A DNA stretch of 64,000 nt from Microcoleus sp. FACHB-672. GTDB lineage: Bacteria; Cyanobacteriota; Cyanobacteriia; Cyanobacteriales; Oscillatoriaceae. The stretch lies in NCBI RefSeq assembly GCF_014695725.1, contig NZ_JACJOU010000022.1, forward strand, positions 216,910 to 280,909. Reading direction: 5' to 3'. The notes beneath the pieces are model-generated. The model made no database searches. It was not told the DNA's origin and saw nothing but the letters and a program-made list of their open reading frames with translations. Position 1 is the stretch's first letter. Every line of letters starts with the position of its first letter. Shown here piece after piece: positions 37,101 through 45,400 of this stretch. Made by a program: the position numbers and the translations under genes.

Positions 37101-37532
37101 GAACTATATCGTCTATTTTACCGTGCTAATAAGCGCTACAATCCCAAGGCAAATGCGGTTTTAAAACCGATAGATGTGGCCGCAGAGACCCTTCTCAAAG
37201 CCGATCCAAGTTTTGAAGGCGAGGCATTAGTTCATGTAGTTGCGGCAGAAGTATTTAAGTTAATGGATCGCGTGCGCGCTTCGCGTGCGGAAGGCTTTGC
37301 GGCGATAAGCAACCGAGAGGAAGAACGCGAAGCGATTTTAGACTTTGCTCGCTACTTCGTTGTGGATGTGTTTGAGCAAGCCTTTGCCGGCGATCGCGCT
37401 CGTTTAGCTGGCCGTCAGCTTAACTTGTACAAAGATACGTGCGAATTTTTATATCGTTTGGAGAACGATAGAGAGAATAAAGTGCACGGCAACAAAAATG
37501 CCGAGGAAGAATCCGAGGCAACAGAGGAATAG
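34146..37532 (+). CDS. cas10d: Type I-D large subunit Cas10d (Csc3)
   Basis: The 1128-aa large subunit of the I-D effector carries an N-terminal HD nuclease domain, seen as LNTHLLNG and VAGFILHDFEKFP (His-Asp at about 176-177), and a Cas10-like body without a recognisable GGDD palm motif, as expected for Cas10d. A cysteine pair region CLCNLTCLADS lies at about 255-265. It recognises the PAM and, with its HD domain, cuts DNA. ATG 34146 is preferred to the TTG at 34131, which lacks a ribosome-binding site. Around residues 1041-1055 the sequence RVRASRAEGFAAI is encoded by repetitive GC-rich palindromic DNA, apparently an in-frame insertion of a dispersed repeat. Confidence 0.9.
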   Translation: MAKKSKKLNEEVHQLSLFDQDPEIDNNLAEESEDNWTPDENEDDGFGEPSERTVEPARTELLTLQLLREAIQAQNPDDPVMTDFAEYVLPNLLRVAIGVTAKGGKFFDELDRQREAEGKDKVRRDNAADQSLNTHLLNGLFPANLIEQRLEKMDTTVRRVVRERERRLLVAGFILHDFEKFPGVPDNCRQLSIEQHRQIIDEKVQQLGLDSFINPDDTAAYKNYLDDLLCLAYNAQRRWDTNWNFSEFGLNPVLSDRTLVCLCNLTCLADSLASIIKHPQDAENTRLYELIHALSDGKLKFTYHSIAENRGVLTNVVNNALMEAHTDLNSNDCTYYEPLLFLTTGVIYLARKDAPPVPVETLPERVVSKIKQLCAGQLQRRQTGFGRDGKGMKYAEYYSLFFDDADLMQVALDATLRILNPKKDSVAESRSENLIKFQQMGVLPADYDFSFTDDIRIDQIAEFGDLLSRKIWGERVNKIETACKQDKKLSKLPDLDLVVEIANFWNLSEYLPQIREIQRINESLKEQKLKGNTGGVPYEWYYLAAKYLEQHPGVDDVREICEPTITHVAQLIAPLVSSYQLPDGWDDLRHWVERVVMLLGKAELNTLLAEIFLNELAFYQAAKKSGRGRQLICSISHSPYTVTEQMESSVLFTPQVYTNKQTLRGSNAKRNISSIAGIEMMLRQILMNQTQAVGKKFEDSKYRYLYFYPTYYFTPETNKFLQKAYQNIAQTRFDTKLRNHFISKDLQANFEKHHYQRVDGFIIDEKIDPSKDRTFKLSYPEDQPLTFYFMAMPPGRDGTDTESWVMPAWLAFAFPMILDVKTVVSESPIPPFNDGSEFEESVFLDSAPQAFKVLIKGERFRLDYILEGWTDGDRQYPAPLNVLTAAYAIHLDVNARQGKTGYDPNWGKFSELAKDLETSPLYVFAYLNRWVRNQGVETARIEKIKLYAHRFYPCFDPYVELDKKDAKLKVKNEVKSSMNHPKKLTELYRLFYRANKRYNPKANAVLKPIDVAAETLLKADPSFEGEALVHVVAAEVFKLMDRVRASRAEGFAAISNREEEREAILDFARYFVVDVFEQAFAGDRARLAGRQLNLYKDTCEFLYRLENDRENKVHGNKNAEEESEATEE

Positions 37533-37618
37533 TAGAGATGCAGCAATGCGGTGTCTCTATCCAAAGAACACGCTTGAAAATTTTTACTCAAAAAATATCA
37601 ATTCATTAGAGGTAAATT

Positions 37619-38647
37619 ATGGCTTTGCTAAAAACTGTTGATTCTAAAGCTTTTCATGTCGAAATTCCCTACAAACCAATGGGAAAATACGCTCACTTCT
37701 TGACTGTGCGCGTCACAGAATCTTACCCGCTGTTTCAAACGGACGGTGAATTAAATAAAGCGCGAGTGCGTGCCGGCATTCAAGAAGCCAAACCTATCAG
37801 CCGGCTCACCATGTTTAAGCGGAAACAATCCACGCCAGAGCGTTTAGTCGGTCGGGAATTGTTGCGTAATTACGGCTTGATGACAGCCGAAGACTGCGAA
37901 TATAATGTTAAATTCGCTATGAATAATCCCGATTGCATTATTTACGGGTTTGCCATTGGTGACTCTGGTTCTGAGAAATCTAAGGTGGTTGTTGATACAG
38001 CGTTTTCAATCACAGGTTTTGATGAATCGCACGAAACTTTTACGCTCAATGCCCCTTATGAAAATGGGACAATGGCATCTAAAGGGGAAGGAGATTCAAA
38101 AATCGGTGAAGTAACTAGCCGAATTAACCAGCAAGATCACATTAAACCTCAAGTTTTCTTTCCCAGCATTGTCACTCTAAAAGATCCAACCGAAGCTGGC
38201 TTTTTATATGTTTTCAACAACATTCTTCGCACTCGTCATTATGGCGCACAAACAACCCGGACAGGTCGTGTGCGAAATGAATTGGTAGGAGTTATTTTTT
38301 CGGATGGGGAAATTACAAGTAACCTGCGCTGGACTCAGGCAATTTACGATCAGTTGCAAAGTGAAGCAAAAATCAACTCTGCCGATCCGCTGAATGAAGA
38401 TGATGCGATAGCTGCTGCCAGAAATACAATTCAAACCTTAATGTCTGAGGAATTTATTGTGCATACAGATTTTTTGGGAGAGCAATTTTCTCCTCTGTTA
38501 AATGAAGTGAAAGCGCTCACCGGCAGTGAAGCCGGCGTTCAAGCGATTTTGCAAAAAGCCGATGAAGAAGCTAAAGCTTATGCGAAAAAACATATCAAGC
38601 AAAAGCCTGAAGGGGAGAAAACAAAGGCTGGCAAACCAGGGAAGTGA
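37619..38647 (+). CDS. csc2: Type I-D Cas7 backbone protein Csc2
   Basis: The 342-aa protein is the Cas7-family subunit that coats the crRNA spacer in the I-D effector. Family words include FHVEIPYKPMGKYAHFLTVRVTESYPLFQTDGELNKARV (in pieces), NYGLMTAEDCEYNVKFAMNNPDC and YGAQTTRTGRVRNELVGVIF. The ATG follows GAGG 8 bp upstream. It lies 86 bp beyond cas10d; the next gene starts 11 bp after its stop. Confidence 0.9.
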   Translation: MALLKTVDSKAFHVEIPYKPMGKYAHFLTVRVTESYPLFQTDGELNKARVRAGIQEAKPISRLTMFKRKQSTPERLVGRELLRNYGLMTAEDCEYNVKFAMNNPDCIIYGFAIGDSGSEKSKVVVDTAFSITGFDESHETFTLNAPYENGTMASKGEGDSKIGEVTSRINQQDHIKPQVFFPSIVTLKDPTEAGFLYVFNNILRTRHYGAQTTRTGRVRNELVGVIFSDGEITSNLRWTQAIYDQLQSEAKINSADPLNEDDAIAAARNTIQTLMSEEFIVHTDFLGEQFSPLLNEVKALTGSEAGVQAILQKADEEAKAYAKKHIKQKPEGEKTKAGKPGK

Positions 38648-38658
38648 AGGTAACAAAG

Positions 38659-39369
38659 ATGGCTTTTATTTACCGATGTCAATTAGAACTTCACGACAGC
38701 CTTTACTTTGCCACTCGTGAAATTGGCCGGCTTTATGAAACCGAGCCGGTGATTCACAACTACGCGCTGTGCTATGCGCTGGGAATTGTCGATAGCGAAA
38801 CCTACGCGACTACTGTTGCTGAAGAACATTCTTATCGCTATTTTTGCCCAGAACAAGTTCCCAAATATCAGGAACACTTGACTCCGCTGAATCAAGCCGG
38901 CATTTATATCACTCCCGCTCGTTCTCTTAACCATACGGCAGTTTTGCATACCTGGAAATATGCCAACAATAACTATCATGTTGAGATGGAAAAAACTCAG
39001 AAGAATATTCCGAGTTTTGGACGTGCAAAAGAAATTGCAGCGGAGAGCAAGTTTGAGTTTTTTGTCATCAGCCGGCAAAAACCTCTGAAATTCCGTCGCT
39101 GGATTCGGTTGGGAAAGTGGGCGAGTAAGGCAGAAGTGAAAGTTGAGGAAACACAAGAGGTGAATGCCTCAAAATCTGAAGAAAATTTTTCCTTTTCTTT
39201 TCCGCTCAATCCCCTGGATGTGATGTTTTCTCATCAAGTTTTGACTTACGACACTGTGAATATGCCGCCGGTTAGTTTAATTCAAAATGTCAGAATGCGG
39301 GGATATTTTTACCGCTTTAATGACAAGCTAAAACTGCCGGCACTCATGGAATATCGCTTTACAGCTTAA
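38659..39369 (+). CDS. csc1: Type I-D Cas5 protein Csc1
   Basis: The 236-aa protein is the Cas5-family subunit that binds the crRNA 5' handle. It begins MAFIYRCQLELHDSLYFATREIG and includes YALCYALGIVD and the glycine/proline-rich C-terminal region RMRGYFYRFNDKLKLPALMEYRF. ATG 38659 has GAAGG 10 bp upstream and gives the normal N-terminus; a GTG at 38644 overlapping the csc2 stop is the alternative. Confidence 0.9.
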   Translation: MAFIYRCQLELHDSLYFATREIGRLYETEPVIHNYALCYALGIVDSETYATTVAEEHSYRYFCPEQVPKYQEHLTPLNQAGIYITPARSLNHTAVLHTWKYANNNYHVEMEKTQKNIPSFGRAKEIAAESKFEFFVISRQKPLKFRRWIRLGKWASKAEVKVEETQEVNASKSEENFSFSFPLNPLDVMFSHQVLTYDTVNMPPVSLIQNVRMRGYFYRFNDKLKLPALMEYRFTA

Positions 39370-39426
39370 TCGTGTGGGTTGGGTTTCTCTACCCAACCTA
39401 CTGCACTTCAAAGAAGATAGATTAAT

Positions 39427-40275
39427 ATGCCTCACAGTCTTGTTCTGAACTTACTTCCTCAATCACCGATTTCCCCGCAATTCCTCACAGGCAGGCACCT
39501 GCACGCCCTATTTCTTACGCTTGTTAGCGCTGTCGATCAACAGCTTGGTGACAGTTTGCACAACGAAAAAAGTGAAAAAGCTTTCACCCTCAGTCCTTTG
39601 CAAATTAACGGACACCAGCGATTATCTCACGGGATTTCTTCTCTGGAATGGGAATATCATAAACCCATTCCCGCCGGCACTCCTTGTTGGTGGCGTGTTT
39701 CCCTATTAGATGATACTTTATTTAGCCGGCTGACTCCCTTGTGGCTAAATCTTAATCCTCAACAACCTTGGCACCTGGGACCGGCAGATTTACAGATCAC
39801 CGGCATCCTCGGTACTCCCCGATCTTCTCAGCCTTGGGCAAATGCGACTACCTACGCTCAATTATACGAGCAAGCATCTGAGGTAGATCGCCAAATTGCC
39901 CTGACAATTTGTTCCCCAGCCGGCTTCCGTCAAGGACAGTATGATTCTGCTTTACCGACGCGAGAATGTGTTTTTGGTAGTCTTTTACACCGCTGGAATA
40001 AGTACAGTGGCATTGAGTTTTCTGGGGAATTTTTGGAAAACGTTTTTCCGAGTTTTTTCGATATTCGGACAGAAATGGTTGCGGATTCTCGGAGTAAATT
40101 TATCGGCTGTCTCGGAGAAATTAGCTATCGAATTTTAGGGGATGTAGAACCGCAAGCGATTAAGCAAATTAATGCGCTTGCAGATTTTGCACTTTATTGC
40201 GGAATTGGGCGAAAAACGCCGATGGGAATGGGAATGATCCGTCGGGTAGGGGTACACGCAAAAGTACGCCCCTAG
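39427..40275 (+). CDS. cas6: Cas6 crRNA-processing endoribonuclease
   Basis: The 282-aa RAMP protein cuts the repeat RNA 8 nt upstream of each spacer, at the base of the short repeat hairpin. Visible features are N-terminal PHSLVLNLLPQSPISPQFLTGRHLHALF (in pieces, with His24/His26 as candidate catalytic residues) and the C-terminal glycine-rich loop CGIGRKTPMGMGMIRR. It is the likely processor of both the main array and the degenerate mini-array, because the stem is identical in both. Confidence 0.9.
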   Translation: MPHSLVLNLLPQSPISPQFLTGRHLHALFLTLVSAVDQQLGDSLHNEKSEKAFTLSPLQINGHQRLSHGISSLEWEYHKPIPAGTPCWWRVSLLDDTLFSRLTPLWLNLNPQQPWHLGPADLQITGILGTPRSSQPWANATTYAQLYEQASEVDRQIALTICSPAGFRQGQYDSALPTRECVFGSLLHRWNKYSGIEFSGEFLENVFPSFFDIRTEMVADSRSKFIGCLGEISYRILGDVEPQAIKQINALADFALYCGIGRKTPMGMGMIRRVGVHAKVRP

Positions 40276-40314
40276 GGTAGGCGATAACCAACGTCTATTA
40301 GGGAACGATTAATT

Positions 40315-40908
40315 ATGAATGATTTGAATGAAATTCCAATTGCAGCGCTGAATCAATTTAGCTACTGCGCTCATCGCTGCTGGCGAATGTTTTGCGCCGG
40401 CGAATTTATTGATAACCATTACACGATTGAAGGAACGAGTTTACATCAGCGAGTTCACACCCTGGGAGAGGGACACCGGCAGGAAGTTTGGCAAGTGCGA
40501 GCAATTTGGTTGAAATCAGAACGCTATCAGTTAATTGGTAAGGCAGATTTGATTGAAGAAAGTGAGGGTTGCTTTTATCCGGTGGAGTACAAACGCGGGC
40601 AAACCGGCGATTGGGAAAATGATGAATTGCAAGTTTGCGCTCAAGCTTTGTGTTTGGAAGAAATGACCGGCAAGACGGTTGAACGGGGGTATGTTTACTA
40701 CACGCACTCCCATCAAAGGGTGCCGGTGGAAATTACGGAAGAAATGCGAAAAATGACGGTGGAAACGATTGAGGCGGTGCGGCAATTGTTGGAAACCGAC
40801 ACAATGCCACCGGCAGTTTACTCCCAGCGCTGCAAGGGATGCAGTTTGTATCAGCAATGTTTGCCTCAAGCGGTGGCGAAGGTGAGCCGGTATCAGGAAG
40901 TGAGTTAA
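40315..40908 (+). CDS. cas4: Cas4 adaptation nuclease
   Basis: The 197-aa RecB-like nuclease trims prespacers and selects the PAM end. It carries an N-terminal cysteine in FSYCAHRCW, nuclease residues in GKADLIEES and VEYKRGQTGDWENDELQVCAQAL, and the C-terminal iron-sulfur cysteines in RCKGCSLYQQC. It starts 39 bp after cas6 and is followed by cas1, as normal for I-D adaptation modules. Confidence 0.9.
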   Translation: MNDLNEIPIAALNQFSYCAHRCWRMFCAGEFIDNHYTIEGTSLHQRVHTLGEGHRQEVWQVRAIWLKSERYQLIGKADLIEESEGCFYPVEYKRGQTGDWENDELQVCAQALCLEEMTGKTVERGYVYYTHSHQRVPVEITEEMRKMTVETIEAVRQLLETDTMPPAVYSQRCKGCSLYQQCLPQAVAKVSRYQEVS

Positions 40909-40925
40909 TAAAAAAGGAGGAAGTC

Positions 40926-41927
40926 ATGGGAACGCTCTACATTACGAAAGAAGATGTGTTTATCGCTAAGGTTGATGAGCGGTTGTGCGTGAAATTGAAT
41001 AAGGAAATCCTACAGGATGTACCGCTAATTAAGGTTGATGGGGTGGTGATTTTGGGACGGGCGACAATTTCACCGGCAGCGATAATAGAATTGTTGCAAC
41101 GGCATATTCCGCTTTCTTATATGACCAGGAGCGGACGTTATTTAGGCCGGCTGGAACCGGAAGTGACGAAGAATATTTTTGTTAGAAAAGCGCAGTGGCA
41201 GGCTGCGGGAGAGTCGGAAAAAGCAATTCAGGCGGTGCGGGCATTTGTGCGGGGAAAGTTGAAAAATTATCGCCATGTTTTGCTGAGATCCCAGCGAGAA
41301 AATTCTACTTTGGATTTGAGTAAGGGAATTGAGCGGATAGAAACAGCGATCGCACCGATTAATAAAACCGATTCGATTAATTCCTTACGGGGGTTAGAAG
41401 GTGCCGGCAGCGCCGCGTATTTTGGCTGTTTTAACCGGCTGATCCGGGCGGATGGGTTCAGTTTTGAAGCGCGACGCCGCCGCCCTCCCACTGATCCGGT
41501 GAATTCCCTGTTGAGTTTGGGATATGCTTTGCTGCGCCACGATGTGCAGGGGGCGGTGAATATTGTTGGGTTTGATCCGTATTTGGGATATTTGCACGTC
41601 GAACGCTATGGGCGTCCCTCTTTGGCGCTAGATTTGATGGAAGAATTTAGGCCGGTGGTGGATGGGGTGGTGCTGGGTGCGATCAACAAGCGTGTGATTT
41701 CCCCCAATGATTTTACCGTTGAACCGCTGAGTGGGGCAGTTTCTCTGACGCCTGAAGGGTTGCGGACGTTTTTGCGCCTGTATGAACAAAAGAAACAATC
41801 GAAATTTAAGCATCCGGTGATGGCTTACCAGTGTACTTATCGAGAGGCGTTTGAAATTCAATCTCGCTTACTGGCGAAGTACCTGATGGGAGAGATTGAG
41901 AAGTATCCGCCACTGATGTTGAAGTAG
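40926..41927 (+). CDS. cas1: Cas1 integrase
   Basis: The 333-aa integrase inserts spacers at the leader end. Metal ligands are visible as the glutamate in RGLEGAGSAAYFG, the histidine in YLHVERYGRPSLALDLME, and the acidic LDLMEEFRP. ATG 40926 has the strong site AGGAGG 8 bp upstream; an upstream in-frame extension would overlap cas4. Together with Cas2 and Cas4 it forms the adaptation complex. Confidence 0.92.
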   Translation: MGTLYITKEDVFIAKVDERLCVKLNKEILQDVPLIKVDGVVILGRATISPAAIIELLQRHIPLSYMTRSGRYLGRLEPEVTKNIFVRKAQWQAAGESEKAIQAVRAFVRGKLKNYRHVLLRSQRENSTLDLSKGIERIETAIAPINKTDSINSLRGLEGAGSAAYFGCFNRLIRADGFSFEARRRRPPTDPVNSLLSLGYALLRHDVQGAVNIVGFDPYLGYLHVERYGRPSLALDLMEEFRPVVDGVVLGAINKRVISPNDFTVEPLSGAVSLTPEGLRTFLRLYEQKKQSKFKHPVMAYQCTYREAFEIQSRLLAKYLMGEIEKYPPLMLK

Positions 41928-41940
41928 GGGGTGAGGGGCT

Positions 41941-42213
41941 GTGTTTGTTCTAGTCTCCTATGATGTTTCTGAGGATAAGCGGCGCACCAAAATCCACAAG
42001 GTGCTGAAGTCTTACGGGCAATGGGTTCAGTATTCAATTTTTGAGTGTGATCTGACGGAGACACAGTATGCTAGGCTGCGTTCGCGTTTAGCTAAGTTGA
42101 TTAAGGCACCGGAAGATAATATTCGATTTTATTTTCTGTGCGCTTGCTGTGCCGGCAAGGTGGAAAGGATCGGGGGCGAGCCGGTGAGGGATACAACTGT
42201 GTTTTTTGCTTGA
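41941..42213 (+). CDS. cas2: Cas2 adaptation protein
   Basis: The 90-aa ferredoxin-like protein dimerises to bridge two Cas1 dimers. It starts at GTG 41941 (13 bp after cas1) with FVLVSYDVSEDKRRTKIHKVL, followed by YGQWVQYSIFECDL and ends in the typical VERIGGEPV. It is the last cas gene, and the array leader follows immediately. Confidence 0.92.
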   Translation: MFVLVSYDVSEDKRRTKIHKVLKSYGQWVQYSIFECDLTETQYARLRSRLAKLIKAPEDNIRFYFLCACCAGKVERIGGEPVRDTTVFFA

Positions 42214-42471
42214 GATAATTGCGCGGATGGGTTGGTGTTTAGCAGAGATCGGGTGGAAAATCCAAGCTGAGTTCCTATCCGGTAAGGGTTTGAGGGCACT
42301 CATTGCCCTCAGCCGATTCGCGCAATCGCTGCAATCCTTATTAGTATGAGGTTTTAGCTGAGTGCCGGTGATGATTTTGTTGACGCAAATCGGGTTGATA
42401 AATTATGATAAAGACGATTCACGCAACCGCACCTTGAAAACTAAATACAGCAGGGTTTTCAGACTCGCGCC
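42214..42471 (+). promoter_or_regulatory. CRISPR leader with promoter
   Basis: The 258-bp leader lies between cas2 and the first repeat. TTGACG (42380-42385) and TATGAT (42404-42409), 18 bp apart, form a good promoter, so pre-crRNA would start near 42416. A perfect 8-bp hairpin, TGAGGGCA/TGCCCTCA (42291-42311), may end the cas transcript or serve integration. Confidence 0.6.
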
Positions 42472-45400
42472 CTTGAAATTCACTTGAATCCCTATCAGGG
42501 ATTGAAACAAGGATGCCGGCAACCGAATCAAAGATTTTATTGAACTTGAAATTCACTTGAATCCCTATCAGGGATTGAAACGGGAAGTAGCGCTTGTGCT
42601 CTAGCCACACAGAGCGCTGCTGGATTACTTGAAATTCACTTGAATCCCTATCAGGGATTGAAACCAGAGTAAAAGAGCGTTTGAACTGCGCTCGGCTGCT
42701 TGAAATTCACTTGAATCCCTATCAGGGATTGAAACGAAATCTAGCACGAAATCTCAGTTCATTATTAGGGGCTTGAAATTCACTTGAATCCCTATCAGGG
42801 ATTGAAACAAGTTCCGGGAAGGACGCCAGGAACAACGCGCCCACCCGCGCTTGAAATTCACTTGAATCCCTATCAGGGATTGAAACAACAATGCTGCGTG
42901 TGTGTTCTGTGATTTGGTGGGCTTGAAATTCACTTGAATCCCTATCAGGGATTGAAACAAGGCTCTCCCCGGTTGAGAGCCTTTGCTTTTGAGCGGCTTG
43001 AAATTCACTTGAATCCCTATCAGGGATTGAAACCTGCATCGGTTCAGCCTGTGCCTAATGCTGTTTCCTTGAAATTCACTTGAATCCCTATCAGGGATTG
43101 AAACGGCAGCTGTAACCCTATAGGTTTAGCTTATATGAAACTTGAAATTCACTTGAATCCCTATCAGGGATTGAAACTTCCGTCATCTTTCTTTTTTTCG
43201 TGTTCTTTTAGGACTTGAAATTCACTTGAATCCCTATCAGGGATTGAAACTAATCCTTCAAAACGGCAAGAGCATAGCTTGCTCCTTGAAATTCACTTGA
43301 ATCCCTATCAGGGATTGAAACGATAGAGAAGGAAATCCTTGCCGTAAAACTATTAAAATCCTTGAAATTCACTTGAATCCCTATCAGGGATTGAAACTAC
43401 AGGTTTTCTATATACAGCCCTTTCTACTTTTCAGCTTGAAATTCACTTGAATCCCTATCAGGGATTGAAACGAAAACTTCGTCTTTGTCCCAATCTGGTA
43501 ACTGCTCTTGAAATTCACTTGAATCCCTATCAGGGATTGAAACGGAAAACTTCAATATCAGGTATGGGTAGATATTAGCTTGAAATTCACTTGAATCCCT
43601 ATCAGGGATTGAAACAGATGGCCAGCAGGTTATCGCCGTACAGCGCACCGACTTGAAATTCACTTGAATCCCTATCAGGGATTGAAACTTGCAAGTATTG
43701 GAGGTGAGGCTTTAAAAACCAGCTTGAAATTCACTTGAATCCCTATCAGGGATTGAAACAAGACTAGAAACAACCGGAGTGAGATGAGCGTAACTTGAAA
43801 TTCACTTGAATCCCTATCAGGGATTGAAACAGGAGGAAATTCGCCCCCATCAATCCACTCACCTTTAGGACAAGTCTTGAAATTCACTTGAATCCCTATC
43901 AGGGATTGAAACAAGAAATTGACAAACTAAAAAGACAACGCTCAACCCTTGAAATTCACTTGAATCCCTATCAGGGATTGAAACGTAAGTGCTTGTTAGT
44001 TACATAAAAAGCTATGTAACTTGAAATTCACTTGAATCCCTATCAGGGATTGAAACCTTCAGTTGCAACTTGATAGTTCCTGAACCCTTGACTTGAAATT
44101 CACTTGAATCCCTATCAGGGATTGAAACATCTAAGAAGCACACCTTCACGACCAGCTATCACCTTGAAATTCACTTGAATCCCTATCAGGGATTGAAACA
44201 AAGCATTTCGATGCGGAACTCGCAGCCCAGGAGTATGACTTGAAATTCACTTGAATCCCTATCAGGGATTGAAACGAGTTGGATGGAGGGCACGGGATAG
44301 TTCTAAATGGACAAGACCGCCTTGAAATTCACTTGAATCCCTATCAGGGATTGAAACGAGTTGGATGGAGCGGGACTCTAGCGCTTGGCCCTGTCTTGAA
44401 ATTCACTTGAATCCCTATCAGGGATTGAAACCGATGTTGGGGCAAAGATGGCCGGCTTCACCCCCATCCTTGAAATTCACTTGAATCCCTATCAGGGATT
44501 GAAACTCTCTTCGGCAACTGGTTATTTAAAGGTAGCTAACCTTGAAATTCACTTGAATCCCTATCAGGGATTGAAACTCAATCCTATCGCTGTCCTGTCT
44601 TTCACCTGTAACCCTTGAAATTCACTTGAATCCCTATCAGGGATTGAAACGAATCTGCTTTACTGAATAATCAAACTTTTGTAACATCGGCTTGAAATTC
44701 ACTTGAATCCCTATCAGGGATTGAAACGTTTATGATGTTCTGCCCCTGCCGGCGAAAGCTATCAGCTTGAAATTCACTTGAATCCCTATCAGGGATTGAA
44801 ACAAACTGGGCAATCTGTTCAGCAGTGAGTTCCTTGCCTTGAAATTCACTTGAATCCCTATCAGGGATTGAAACGCATTTCAGGTTATGGCTCAAAGTCC
44901 GATAGAGCCTTGAAATTCACTTGAATCCCTATCAGGGATTGAAACAGACATTAATAATGACACATCCTGTCTACAGCGAACAATACTTGAAATTCACTTG
45001 AATCCCTATCAGGGATTGAAACGCGTGTTAATTAAGTAGCTGCCTAAAAAAACTTCTGCTTGAAATTCACTTGAATCCCTATCAGGGATTGAAACATCTC
45101 TCGCCCTCCCCGGCTGCTTCTTTAGCTTGGCTTGAAATTCACTTGAATCCCTATCAGGGATTGAAACGTGCTTTTTGTACTAACATATCAATTCCTGAAA
45201 GCCTTGTCTTGAAATTCACTTGAATCCCTATCAGGGATTGAAACCTGTACTTAGTAGTTAGTGGTTGATTGAGGGTGGCTTGAAATTCACTTGAATCCCT
45301 ATCAGGGATTGAAACCTATCAGTTAGCAATTGCTATTATGATGTACTCAGCTTGAAATTCACTTGAATCCCTATCAGGGATTGAAACGATTTATGGCAAT

